From: Streptomyces platensis
GTDB lineage: Bacteria > Actinomycetota > Actinomycetes > Streptomycetales > Streptomycetaceae
DNA: 64,000 nucleotides
NCBI RefSeq assembly: GCF_008704855.1
Contig: NZ_CP023691.1
Span: 7,254,001-7,318,000, forward strand
Reading direction: 5' to 3'
Positions 35,926 to 44,417 of the stretch are shown here, piece after piece. The notes under the pieces are model-generated. The model saw nothing but the letters and a program-made list of their open reading frames with translations, ran no database searches and had not been told where the DNA came from. Numbering within the stretch: the first letter of the stretch is position 1; the number at the start of each line of letters is the position of its first letter. A program made the translations under genes and the position numbers.

Positions 35926-38130
35926 GTGAGCGAGTCCCCTGCGTCGTCGACCATCCGCTGGGAACAGGACGAGACCGGCATCGTCACCCTGGTGCTGGAC
36001 GACCCCGACCAGTCCGCCAACACCATGAACAACGCCTTCAAGGCCTCCCTGACCGCGGTCGCCGACCGCCTGGAGGCCGAGAAGGACAGCGTCCGCGGCA
36101 TCATCTTCACCTCCGCCAAGAAGACCTTCTTCGCCGGCGGCGACCTGCGCGACCTGATCGCCGTCACCCCCGACAAGGCCGAGCAGGCCTTCGCGGCGGG
36201 CAACGGCATCAAGCGCGACCTGCGCCGTATCGAGACCCTCGGCAAGCCCGTCGTCGCCGCGATCAACGGGGCGGCGCTGGGCGGCGGTTACGAGATCGCG
36301 CTGGCCTGCCACCACCGCATCGCCCTCGACACCCCCGGCACCAAGATCGGCCTGCCCGAGGTCACCCTCGGCCTGCTGCCGGCCGGCGGCGGGGTGACCC
36401 GTACGGTGCGGCTGCTCGGCATCGCCGACGCGCTGCTGAAGGTGCTGCTCCAGGGCACCCAGTACAACGCCACCCGCGCCCGGGAGGCCGGGCTGATCCA
36501 CGAGGTCGCGGCCACCCCCGAGGAGATGCTCGGCAAGGCCCGCGCCTTCATCGAGGAGCACCCGGAGTCCCAGCAGCCCTGGGACATCAAGGGCTACCGC
36601 ATCCCCGGCGGCACCCCGGCCCAGCCGAAGTTCGCGGCCAACCTCCCGGCGTTCCCCGCCAACCTCAAGAAGCAGCTCAACGGCGCGCCCTACCCGGCCC
36701 CCCGCAACATCCTCGCCGCGGCCGTCGAGGGCTCCCAGGTCGACTTCGAGACCGCGCAGACCATCGAGGCGCGCTACTTCGTCGAGCTGGTGACCGGCCA
36801 GATCTCCAAGAACATGATCCAGGCGTTCTTCTTCGATCTCCAGGCCGTCAACTCGGGTGCCAACCGGCCCAAGGACATCGCGCCCCGCAAGGTCGAGAAG
36901 GTCGCGGTGCTCGGCGCCGGCATGATGGGCGCGGGCATCGCCTACTCCTGCGCCAGGGCCGGGATGCAGGTCGTCCTCAAGGACGTCTCCCTGGAGGCGG
37001 CGCAGAAGGGCAAGACGTATTCGGAGGGGCTGCTCGCCAAGGCGCTCTCCCGGGGCCGGACGACCGAGGCGAAGCGCGACGAGCTGCTGGCCCGCATCAC
37101 GCCCACCGCCGAGCCGGCGGACCTCGCGGGCTGCGACGCCGTCATCGAGGCGGTCTTCGAGGACGTGGGCCTCAAGCACAAGGTCTTCAAGGAGATCCAG
37201 CACATCGTCGCGCCCGACGCGCTGCTGTGCTCCAACACCTCCACGCTGCCCATCACGTCGCTGGCCGAGGGTGTCGAGCGGGACCAGGACTTCATCGGAC
37301 TGCACTTCTTCTCGCCGGTCGACAAGATGCCGCTGGTGGAGATCATCAAGGGCGAGCGGACCGGCGACGAGGCGCTGGCCCGCGCCTTCGACCTGGTCCG
37401 CCAGATCAAGAAGACCCCGATCGTCGTCAATGACTCGCGCGGCTTCTTCACCTCCCGCGTCATCGGCCACTTCATCAACGAAGGCGTGGCGATGATCGGC
37501 GAGGGCCTCGACCCGGTCTCCGTCGAGCAGGCCGCCGCCCAGGCCGGCTATCCGGCCAAGGTGCTGTCCCTGATGGACGAGCTGACCCTCACCCTGCCGC
37601 GCAAGATCCGCGAGGAGACCAAGCGGGCGGTCGTGGAGTCCGGCGGCAGCTGGCAGCCGCACCCGGCCGACGCGGTCATCGACCGGATGGTCGACGAGTT
37701 CGGCCGCCCCGGCCGCAGTGGTGGCGGGGGCTTCTATGAGTACGGCGAGGACGGCAAGCGCACCGGTCTGTGGCCGGGGCTGCGCGAGCACTTCACCAAG
37801 AAGGACGCCACCGTTCCGTTCATCGACATGCAGGAGCGGATGCTCTTCTCCGAGGCGCTGGACACCGTCCGCTGCTTCGAGGAGGGCGTGCTCACCTCGG
37901 TCGCGGACGCCAACATCGGCTCCATCCTCGGCATCGGCTTCCCGGGCTGGACCGGCGGTGTGATCCAGTACATCAACGGCTACCAGGGCGGCCCGGGGCG
38001 GGAGGAGCTGGTCGGTCTGCCCGGCTTCGTGGCCCGCGCCCGTGAGCTTCAGGAAGCCTACGGAGACCGGTTCGCGCCGTCCGCGCTGCTGGTGGAGAAG
38101 GCCGAGAAGGGCGAGAAGTTCAGCGACTGA
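35926..38130 (+). CDS. Fatty acid oxidation multifunctional protein (enoyl-CoA hydratase / 3-hydroxyacyl-CoA dehydrogenase)
   Basis: A 734-aa FadB-type fusion. Residues about 1-200 form the crotonase domain (TFFAGGDLRDL, NGAALGGGYEIALACHHRIA, LPEVTLGLLPAGGGVTR with its catalytic Glu). From about 325 a Rossmann NAD domain begins (VAVLGAGMMGAGIAY), with LHFFSPVDKMPLVEII and the dehydrogenase C-terminal domains behind. It hydrates enoyl-CoA and oxidises the product for the thiolase encoded upstream. GTG at 35926 follows GGAGA. It is the last gene of the operon and ends at a shared terminator. Confidence 0.95.
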   Translation: MSESPASSTIRWEQDETGIVTLVLDDPDQSANTMNNAFKASLTAVADRLEAEKDSVRGIIFTSAKKTFFAGGDLRDLIAVTPDKAEQAFAAGNGIKRDLRRIETLGKPVVAAINGAALGGGYEIALACHHRIALDTPGTKIGLPEVTLGLLPAGGGVTRTVRLLGIADALLKVLLQGTQYNATRAREAGLIHEVAATPEEMLGKARAFIEEHPESQQPWDIKGYRIPGGTPAQPKFAANLPAFPANLKKQLNGAPYPAPRNILAAAVEGSQVDFETAQTIEARYFVELVTGQISKNMIQAFFFDLQAVNSGANRPKDIAPRKVEKVAVLGAGMMGAGIAYSCARAGMQVVLKDVSLEAAQKGKTYSEGLLAKALSRGRTTEAKRDELLARITPTAEPADLAGCDAVIEAVFEDVGLKHKVFKEIQHIVAPDALLCSNTSTLPITSLAEGVERDQDFIGLHFFSPVDKMPLVEIIKGERTGDEALARAFDLVRQIKKTPIVVNDSRGFFTSRVIGHFINEGVAMIGEGLDPVSVEQAAAQAGYPAKVLSLMDELTLTLPRKIREETKRAVVESGGSWQPHPADAVIDRMVDEFGRPGRSGGGGFYEYGEDGKRTGLWPGLREHFTKKDATVPFIDMQERMLFSEALDTVRCFEEGVLTSVADANIGSILGIGFPGWTGGVIQYINGYQGGPGREELVGLPGFVARARELQEAYGDRFAPSALLVEKAEKGEKFSD

Positions 38131-38138
38131 CCGGTCAT

Positions 38139-38165
38139 GGGGGCGGGCCCCGGCGGCCCGCCCCC
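38139..38165. terminator. Terminator between fadB-type and MerR genes
   Basis: GGGGGCGGGCC and GGCCCGCCCCC form a perfect 11-base stem with a five-base loop, exactly in the 36 bases between the two convergent stop codons. Confidence 0.85.
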
Positions 38166-38166
38166 G

Positions 38167-38925
38167 TCACCCCTCGGGGGTGTGGCCGCCCTGGTCGCGG
38201 TCGCCCTCCATGCCGAACGACTCCCGCAGCTCCTGCTTCATCGACCGCTGGAAGGCGGTCACCAGCGCCTGCACCACCATCGGCTGCATATGGGCCGAGA
38301 GCGACTTCATCCGCGCCATCTCGTCCTCATCCGGCCCGCCGCCCCGGTTCGGCTCCCACACCTCGTCCTTGAAGAGCCGGCTGAGCTCCCGGGCCGCCGA
38401 GCGGGTGTGCTCGATGACCACACTGCGCGCCGTGAGGATGGTCTCCAGGGAGATCGGGACGTCCAGCAGCCGGGTGCCCAGGTGCAGCAGCCCCGGGTCG
38501 ACGCGGAAGACCCGGGGATCATCGGTGCGTACGAGCACACTCATGGCCGCCAGCCGGTCCAGATCCTCCTCGGTCAGCGCCCGGCCGACCCGCCGCTCCA
38601 GCTGTTCCCGGGTGGCGTCCTCGGCCTTGTCCGGAATCCAACTCGCCACCAGCGCCCGGTGGATGGCCAGATCCTGGGCGCTCAGATCGGGCGGCAGCTG
38701 CTCCAGATAGCGTTCGATCGCGGACAGTGTCAGGCCCTGATGCTGGAGCTCCTCGATGAGGGCGAGCCGCGAGAGGTGGTCCGGACCGTAGCGGCCGACC
38801 CGGCGGGGGCCGATCTCCGGGGGTGGCAGCAGACCGCGCGTGCTGTAGAAGCGGATCGTACGGACCGTGACGCCGGCGCGGGCGGCCAGTTCGTCGACCG
38901 TCAGGTCGGTGGCGGGCTCCATCAT
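38167..38925 (-). CDS. MerR-family regulator of the acyl-CoA operon (probable)
   Basis: A 252-aa regulator with the MerR winged helix at the N terminus (LTVDELAARAGVTVRTIRFYSTRGLLPPPEIG, GRYGPDHLSRLALIEELQHQGLTLSAIERYL) and a long helical effector domain instead of a short metal loop. It lies convergent to the beta-oxidation operon. ATG at 38925 or 38922 is the start; no ribosome site is visible, so a leaderless transcript is possible. ACAG-tattg-CTGT at 38931-38943 lies just ahead and may be its own operator. Confidence 0.88.
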   Translation of the reverse strand: MMEPATDLTVDELAARAGVTVRTIRFYSTRGLLPPPEIGPRRVGRYGPDHLSRLALIEELQHQGLTLSAIERYLEQLPPDLSAQDLAIHRALVASWIPDKAEDATREQLERRVGRALTEEDLDRLAAMSVLVRTDDPRVFRVDPGLLHLGTRLLDVPISLETILTARSVVIEHTRSAARELSRLFKDEVWEPNRGGGPDEDEMARMKSLSAHMQPMVVQALVTAFQRSMKQELRESFGMEGDRDQGGHTPEG

Positions 38926-39286
38926 GTTCAACAGTATTGCTGTCTCACCACTCTTGTGAAACCTGCCGCGCGGACCGGTCCGCAGCGCGCCGGTCCGCGC
39001 GGGCAGCCCTCTGGCGGGCCGGGACGGAGTGAGTTGTCACGAAAGCAAAATGCACGTCTCGATTGAGCCGAACAGGTCAAGAAATCCTCCTTACCGGACG
39101 GGCGGCGGAGTCCGGAATCGGGTGAACTGACGCCCCTCTTGAAATTGATGCGCCGGGAAATTCACTTCAAATACGGACAAATCTTGGATGGCCAATACAC
39201 GCTGTGATCTTGCCCACAGACGGAGAAGGGCTCTTCAGGGAAGGTGTGCCGTCGGCCGTCCACGCGATCTGCGGGACTTCTAGGCC
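38926..39286. promoter_or_regulatory. Divergent control region of MerR and amino-acid permease genes
   Basis: This 361-base interval starts with the dyad ACAG-tattg-CTGT (38931-38943) beside the MerR start. TCAC-aagagtgg-TGA-like symmetry on the minus strand lies next to it. A second palindrome, GTGA-gttg-TCAC, is at 39029-39040. The middle part (39040-39220) is clearly AT-richer than its surroundings and should hold the permease promoter. No gene is seen. Confidence 0.45.
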
Positions 39287-40786
39287 ATGGCTTCAGCGCC
39301 TGCCCGAAAGCGAGATACACCAGCAGTGAGCACAGAAACCGTCACCGAGACAGCCCACGGGTCACCTGACGGGGGGAGCGGCGCGCAGCAGGATGCGGGC
39401 GACGCGGGCTACAGCAAGGGCCTCAAGGGCCGGCATGTCAACATGATCGCCATCGGTGGGGCGATCGGTACCGGCCTTTTCCTGGGCGCCGGTGGTCGAC
39501 TGCATTCCGCCGGTCCGGCGCTGGCCATCGCCTACGCGGTCTGCGGCCTCTTCGCCTTCTTCGTCGTACGGGCCCTGGGCGAGCTGGTGCTGCACCGCCC
39601 CTCGTCCGGCTCCTTCGTCTCGTACGCCCGTGAGTTCCTCGGGGAGAAGGGCGCCTACGTCGCCGGCTGGATGTACGTCGTCAACTGGTCGACGACCGGT
39701 ATCGCCGACATCACCGCGATCGCGCTCTATACCCACTACTGGAGCCTGTTCACCGACATCCCGCAGTGGGTCATGGCGCTCATCGCGCTGGCGGTCGTGC
39801 TGACCGTGAACCTGATCTCGGTGAAGATCTTCGGTGAGCTGGAGTTCTGGTTCGCGATCATCAAGGTCGCGGCGCTGGTCATCTTCATGTTCATCGGCAT
39901 CTTCCTGCTGGCCACCCAGCACCCGGTCGGCGGGCACACGCCAGGGCTGGACCTGCTCACCGACCACGGTGGGCTCTTCCCGACCGGTCTGCTGCCCGTG
40001 GTGATCGTGCTCCAGGGCGTGGTCTTCGCCTACTCCGCGGTGGAGCTGGTCGGTGTGACCGCCGGCGAGACCGACCAGCCGGAGAAGGTCGTGCCGAAGG
40101 CCGTCAACTCCATCATGTGGCGGGTGGGCGTCTTCTACGTCGGCTCGGTGATCCTGCTCGCGATGCTGCTGCCGTGGAACAAGTACGTCGGTGGCGAGAG
40201 CCCCTTCGTGACGGTGCTGTCCAACGTCGGTGTGCCGGCGGCGGGCGATGTGATGAACCTCGTGGTGCTGACCGCGGCGATGTCCAGCCTGAACTCCGGG
40301 CTCTACTCGACCGGCCGCATCCTGCGCTCCATGTCGATGGCGGGCTCGGCGCCCAAGTTCGCCGGCCTGATGAACCGCAACCAGGTGCCGTACGGCGGCA
40401 TCATGCTCACCTCCGCGGTGTGTGTGCTGGGTGTCGGCCTCAACTACGTCATGCCGGGCGAGGCGTTCGAGATCGTGCTGAACATCGCGGCGCTGGGCAT
40501 CATCAGCACCTGGTGCACGATCATGGTCTGCCACATGGTGTTCGTGCGCCGGTCGAAGGAGGGCGTGGTCGAGCGGCCGCGCTTCCGGCTCCCCGGCACG
40601 CCGGTCACCGATATCGCCACTATCGCCTTCCTGCTCGGTGTCATCGTCCTGATGTGGTTCGACGACGGTGTCGGCCGGCAGACCGTGATGCTGATCCCGG
40701 TCCTCGCCATCGCGCTGGTCGGCGGCTGGTTCGCGGTGCGCGGCCGGGTCAGCCGGATCGCCGCGGAGCGCGAGCTGTCGAAGTAG
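39287..40786 (+). CDS. Amino-acid permease (APC superfamily, AnsP/GabP type)
   Basis: A 499-aa twelve-helix amino-acid/proton symporter. Family marks are KGLKGRHVNMIAIGGAIGTGLFLGAG before and in helix 1, ALGELVLHRPSSGSFVSYARE, WMYVVNWSTTGIADITAI, and GVTAGETDQPEKVVPKAVNS. The first 45 residues are hydrophilic and cytosolic. It resembles asparagine, GABA and D-serine/D-alanine carriers; the exact substrate is open. The ATG at 39287 has a weak ribosome site and GTG at 39326 is an alternative. A strong terminator follows. Confidence 0.92.
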   Translation: MASAPARKRDTPAVSTETVTETAHGSPDGGSGAQQDAGDAGYSKGLKGRHVNMIAIGGAIGTGLFLGAGGRLHSAGPALAIAYAVCGLFAFFVVRALGELVLHRPSSGSFVSYAREFLGEKGAYVAGWMYVVNWSTTGIADITAIALYTHYWSLFTDIPQWVMALIALAVVLTVNLISVKIFGELEFWFAIIKVAALVIFMFIGIFLLATQHPVGGHTPGLDLLTDHGGLFPTGLLPVVIVLQGVVFAYSAVELVGVTAGETDQPEKVVPKAVNSIMWRVGVFYVGSVILLAMLLPWNKYVGGESPFVTVLSNVGVPAAGDVMNLVVLTAAMSSLNSGLYSTGRILRSMSMAGSAPKFAGLMNRNQVPYGGIMLTSAVCVLGVGLNYVMPGEAFEIVLNIAALGIISTWCTIMVCHMVFVRRSKEGVVERPRFRLPGTPVTDIATIAFLLGVIVLMWFDDGVGRQTVMLIPVLAIALVGGWFAVRGRVSRIAAERELSK

Positions 40787-40813
40787 TCACGTACAGCGGA
40801 CGCCTGCGTCATC

Positions 40814-40855
40814 AAGGGCGGTCGCGGAGGCCGGAAGGCTTCCGCGACCGCCCTT
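40814..40855 (+). terminator. Terminator after the amino-acid permease
   Basis: AAGGGCGGTCGCGGA and TCCGCGACCGCCCTT form a perfect 15-base stem around a 12-base loop, followed by TTT. Confidence 0.88.
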
Positions 40856-40920
40856 TCGCTCGCTCGCTTCCGGCGGACGCGACGGCGCGCGCGGCCGCCC
40901 GGCCCGATGGCCCCGGCCGA

Positions 40921-40943
40921 TTGTCAGTGGGCGCCCCTACTGT
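40921..40943 (+). promoter_or_regulatory. Exact RecA_NDp (PafBC-type) promoter of the macro-domain gene
   Basis: TTGTCAGTG at 40921-40929, exactly eight bases, then TACTGT at 40938-40943; every fixed base of TTGTCRGTG-N8-TAnnnT is matched. The ATG of the macro-domain gene begins seven bases after the -10 box, so transcription should start at or next to the start codon, giving a leaderless mRNA. There is no ribosome site, which agrees with that. Confidence 0.82.
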
Positions 40944-40949
40944 GGATGC

Positions 40950-41432
40950 ATGACGGAGAAAACGGGGATCTCCTACATCAAGGGGGACGCCACGGCGCCG
41001 CAGGGCACGGGCGTCAAGGTGATCGCGCACATCTGTAACGACCTGGGCGGCTGGGGCAAGGGCTTCGTGCTCGCGCTCTCCCGGCGCTGGCCGGAGCCGG
41101 AGGCCGCCTACCGACGGTGGCACCGCGAGCGGGCGCGGAACGACTTCGGTCTGGGAGCCGCCCAGTTCGTCCAGGTCGGCGACCGGCTATGGGTGGCCAA
41201 TGTCGTCGGACAGCGGGGAATGCGGACGGGCAGCAAGGGCGCCCCGGTCCGCTACGAGGCCATCGACGCCGGGCTCGAACGGGTCGCGGTCAAGGCGCAG
41301 GAGCTCGGGGCGTCCGTTCATATGCCGCGTATCGGCTGTGGGTTGGCGGGCGGGAAGTGGTCCCGGGTGGAGCCGCTGATAGGGGAGCGGCTTACCCGGT
41401 GCGGCATACCGGTGACGGTCTACGACCGCTGA
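40950..41432 (+). CDS. Macro-domain protein, ALC1/TARG1-like (ADP-ribose binding or hydrolysing)
   Basis: A 160-aa single macro domain. Visible are YIKGDATAP at strand 1, VIAHICNDLGGWGKGFVLALSRRW with the ADP-ribose-binding Asn/Gly loop, WVANVVGQRGMR, and the second loop HMPRIGCGLAGGKWSRVEPL, whose PRIGCGL form marks the ALC1/TARG1/DarG branch. Members reverse ADP-ribosylation of glutamate or of DNA bases, or deacetylate O-acetyl-ADP-ribose. It is monocistronic, with an exact DNA-damage promoter and probable leaderless start; no DarT-like toxin gene is adjacent. Confidence 0.92.
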   Translation: MTEKTGISYIKGDATAPQGTGVKVIAHICNDLGGWGKGFVLALSRRWPEPEAAYRRWHRERARNDFGLGAAQFVQVGDRLWVANVVGQRGMRTGSKGAPVRYEAIDAGLERVAVKAQELGASVHMPRIGCGLAGGKWSRVEPLIGERLTRCGIPVTVYDR

Positions 41433-41547
41433 ATCCGCTGCCTGCTGCCTGCCGCCTGCCGTTGGTCAGTGGATGGTGAGCAGACGACCACCGCCGAAAC
41501 GGGCCACGGGTGTATCTGGGTACACCCCCGCCCGGTATCCAGAGGCA

Positions 41548-42390
41548 ATGGCGGCGGGCCCGCCGGACGGCATCGTCGAGGGCATGCAAAGGACAGATGC
41601 CATCCAGAGCAAACCCGTCGACATCAGGGCGATGGTCCTGTTCCTCGCCGTTGCGTTTCTGGCGGCCGGAGCGCTGGGCGCGCTTCAGCCCGTCACCGGG
41701 ATACCGGGTGAGGTCATTGAGCTGACACAGTTCGGGCCCGCACTCGGGGTGGGGCTTGCCGCGGTGCTGTGGCCGGGGCGGGTACGGGAAGTGCTCGGCG
41801 GCTCCGGGCCGGGCAGCAGAGGTAAGGGGGTGCTGCTGCTCGTCACGGCGCCGCTGATCATCGCGATGGGCGCCGGTGCGTACGCGGCGCTCACCGGGGA
41901 CGTGCATTCCAGCCGGCCGGGTGCGCCCTTCCTGTTGATCGCCGTGGCGCAGCTGATCGGCGCGGGCGGCGAGGAGATCGGGTGGCGTTGCTTTCTCCAG
42001 CCGCTGCTGCGCACCCGCTGCGGCCCGCTTGCGGCATCGGTCGTGGTGGGCGTGGTGTGGGGCGTCTGGCACGTCCAGGTTTTCGCCCAACGCCCCCTGT
42101 ACGCAGGGGCGTTCATGATGGGGGCGGTGTCCATGTCGGTCGTGATGGGGTGGGCCCTTGAAGGGGCGCGGGCTTCCAGACTGCCGCTCGCGGCGGGCTT
42201 TCACGCGCTGATCAACCTCGGCATGCTGCTGTTCATGGATGAGGAGTCCGGCGCGGTGCTCCCCATGGTGTTGTTCGGCGCCTCGTGCCTGGTGGCGGCC
42301 GGACTGTGGACGTGGACGAGCGTCGGCAGACCGCGTGCGGCGGAGGCGGCACCCGCTAAGATCCCTCCGATCATGGACGATGTTCGCTGA
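41548..42390 (+). CDS. CPBP-family intramembrane metalloprotease
   Basis: A membrane protein of about 280 aa with six or more helices and the CPBP/Abi protease motifs: EEIGWR (motif 1, Glu-Glu and Arg), WGVWH (motif 2) and FHALIN (motif 3). Relatives process prenylated proteins or act in bacteriocin self-protection. Two starts are possible, 41548 and 41584; neither has an ideal ribosome site, and I list the longer. The stop overlaps the start of the sensor kinase by eleven bases, so the three genes form an operon. Confidence 0.87.
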   Translation: MAAGPPDGIVEGMQRTDAIQSKPVDIRAMVLFLAVAFLAAGALGALQPVTGIPGEVIELTQFGPALGVGLAAVLWPGRVREVLGGSGPGSRGKGVLLLVTAPLIIAMGAGAYAALTGDVHSSRPGAPFLLIAVAQLIGAGGEEIGWRCFLQPLLRTRCGPLAASVVVGVVWGVWHVQVFAQRPLYAGAFMMGAVSMSVVMGWALEGARASRLPLAAGFHALINLGMLLFMDEESGAVLPMVLFGASCLVAAGLWTWTSVGRPRAAEAAPAKIPPIMDDVR

Positions 42391-43654
42391 GCCACGTGCG
42401 GTCGCCTCCCGCGCCGGTGTCGCCCTCGGCCGGTGCCAGCTGGTGAGCCTGCATGCCCTCGCGGTGCCGGTGGTGGGCTCGCTGGTGGTCCTTGCCCTGC
42501 TGCTGGTACCCGTGGGCGTGGGTTTCCTGCTGCTGCCGCCCGCCGCGCGGGCCCTGCGCGGACTGTCCGATCGTGCCCGGGCACGCGCCGACCGGTGGAC
42601 AGGCGTCCGTATCGGTCCACCGGAACCGCTGCCCGTGGACCGTGCACTCAACGCCCGCAAGAGGTCGGGCGCGATCATCGCCGACGAGGGATTCTGGCGC
42701 GACCTGGCGTGGGCCTGGCTGGAGCCGGTGGCCGGCGGGCTGCTCGTCGCCGTTCCCCTCGCCCTGGTCGAGTACGGGGTGTTCGGGGCGCTGGTGCAGC
42801 CGTTCATCTGGCAGCTCCTCGACGACGGCAACTGGTACGCGTTCGTCCCCGTGCACAGCACCGCGACCATGGGGGCCGCGCTGGTGCTGGGTCTCGTTTT
42901 CCTGGCCGCCGGGCTGCTGGCCGCGCCCGCCACGCTCCGGCTGCACACCCGGATGAGCCGGCCGCTGCTTTCCGCACCGCGCCGCATCCAGCTCGCCCGG
43001 CGGGTCGAGCGGCTCACCGACACCCGTACCAGGGCCCTGGACGCGCAGGCCGCCGAACTGCGACGCATAGAGCGGGACTTGCACGACGGGGCGCAGGCCC
43101 GGCTGGTCGCCCTGGGCATGACGCTGGACCGTGCCACCCGTCTGCTGGAGACGGACCCGGCGGCGGCGCGCGAGCTCCTGCTGGACGTCCGCCGCACGTC
43201 CGAGGGGGCCTTGCAGGACCTGCGCGACCTGGTGCACGGCATCCACCCGCCGGTCCTCGCCGACCGCGGCCTGGGCGACGCCGTCCGGTCGCTGGCGCTC
43301 GACAGCTTCCTCGATGTCCACGTCGAGACCCGGCTGCCGGACCGGCTCCCGGCGCCGGTCGAGTCCGCCACCTACTTCGCGGTGAGCGAGGCGCTGGCGA
43401 ACGCGGCCAAGCACTCCGGCGCCCGCGCGGTCGGCATCGCCCTGACCCACGAGAACGGACTGCTGCGCGCCACCGTCACCGACGACGGTCACGGCGGCGC
43501 CGACCCCGCACGGGGCACCGGGCTGGCCGGCGTGCGGCAGCGGTTGGATACCTTCGACGGCACTCTCGACCTGCACAGTCCGCAGGGCGGGCCGACCACC
43601 GTGACGATGGAGATACCGTGCGCGTTGTCCTCGCCGAAGACGTCTTCCTCCTGA
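42380..43654 (+). CDS. NarL-type sensor histidine kinase with putative-sensor domain
   Basis: A 424-aa membrane kinase. The first 220 residues carry four hydrophobic helices in the arrangement of the PF13796 sensor domain (VPVVGSLVVLALLLVPVGVG and LVEYGVFGALVQPFIWQLL). HisKA_3 follows with the phosphoacceptor His in ERDLHDGAQARLVALGM, then a HATPase domain (SEALANAAKHSGAR, DDGHGGADPARGTGLAGVRQRL). It should phosphorylate the regulator whose start overlaps its end by 37 bases. ATG at 42380 overlaps the CPBP stop. Confidence 0.92.
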   Translation: MFAEPRAVASRAGVALGRCQLVSLHALAVPVVGSLVVLALLLVPVGVGFLLLPPAARALRGLSDRARARADRWTGVRIGPPEPLPVDRALNARKRSGAIIADEGFWRDLAWAWLEPVAGGLLVAVPLALVEYGVFGALVQPFIWQLLDDGNWYAFVPVHSTATMGAALVLGLVFLAAGLLAAPATLRLHTRMSRPLLSAPRRIQLARRVERLTDTRTRALDAQAAELRRIERDLHDGAQARLVALGMTLDRATRLLETDPAAARELLLDVRRTSEGALQDLRDLVHGIHPPVLADRGLGDAVRSLALDSFLDVHVETRLPDRLPAPVESATYFAVSEALANAAKHSGARAVGIALTHENGLLRATVTDDGHGGADPARGTGLAGVRQRLDTFDGTLDLHSPQGGPTTVTMEIPCALSSPKTSSS

Positions 43655-44268
43655 GAGACGGGCTGATACGCACCCTCCAGGAACACGGCTGCGAGGTCGT
43701 CGCGGTGGACAACGGCCCGTCGCTGCTGCGTGCGCTGCTCGACGACGGGGACGCGGCACCGGATGTCGCCGTGGTCGATGTGCGGCTGCCGCCGACCTTC
43801 ACCGACGAGGGCCTTCAGGCCGCCCTCGAAGCCCGTCGCCGGCGGCCCGGACTGCCCGTCCTCATCCTCTCCCAGTACGTCGAGCAGCTGTACGCGAACG
43901 AGCTGCTGGCCGGGGGCGAGGGCGCCGTCGGCTATCTGCTCAAGGACCGGGTGACCCACACCGAGCAGTTCATCGATGCGGTCCGCCGGGTGGCTGCCGG
44001 AGGCACCGTGATGGACCCTCAGGTCATCTCCAGACTGCTGTTGCGCAGCGATGCCCGCGGCACGATCGGCAGCCTGACGCCGCGCGAGCGGGACGTCCTG
44101 GAGCTGATGGCCGAGGGCAGGTCCAACGCCGCCATCGCCACCGGCCTGCACATCAGCGAGAGCGCGGTCGCCAAGCACACCGCGAGCATTTTCACCAAGC
44201 TCCGGATCGGCCCGTCGGCGGACGACAACCGCAGGGTGCTGGCCGTCCTGGCATATCTCAAGCGCTGA
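43618..44268 (+). CDS. NarL/LuxR-type response regulator
   Basis: A 216-aa regulator with a receiver domain (acidic ED at 7-8, phosphoacceptor D54 in VVDVRLPP, Lys in YLLKDRV) and a C-terminal LuxR helix-turn-helix (LTPRERDVLELMAEGRSNAAIA, ISESAVAKHTASIFTKL). GTG at 43618 has TGGAGA six bases ahead and lies inside the end of the kinase gene. It is the output of the CPBP-kinase-regulator operon; its targets may include the membrane protease gene itself. Confidence 0.93.
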   Translation: MRVVLAEDVFLLRDGLIRTLQEHGCEVVAVDNGPSLLRALLDDGDAAPDVAVVDVRLPPTFTDEGLQAALEARRRRPGLPVLILSQYVEQLYANELLAGGEGAVGYLLKDRVTHTEQFIDAVRRVAAGGTVMDPQVISRLLLRSDARGTIGSLTPRERDVLELMAEGRSNAAIATGLHISESAVAKHTASIFTKLRIGPSADDNRRVLAVLAYLKR

Positions 44269-44417
44269 GCCGCTCCGGCGCGGAGCCTGACGGGCCCTCG
44301 TCAGCAGGCCCTCCCCGGGACACCTGCACCGGACAACGCGCCGAGCCGCAGAAGGAACTCGACGCGCTGCCGGACCACGCACGGCCACCGCCAGGCCGTG
44401 TGCCGTCGCAAGGTCGA

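Noticed and set aside
35875..37791. 638-codon minus-strand frame opposite the FadB-type gene
   Set aside because: High GC leaves antisense frames open; the FadB frame contains all the motifs of both enzymes.
41465..41480. Further TTGTCRGTG-like site (TGGTCAGTG) before the CPBP gene
   Set aside because: No TAnnnT box at the required eight-base distance, and one mismatch in the 9-mer.
44287..44304. CTGACG/CGTCAG hairpin after the NarL-type regulator
   Set aside because: Only six base pairs with a six-base loop; too weak to list as a terminator.
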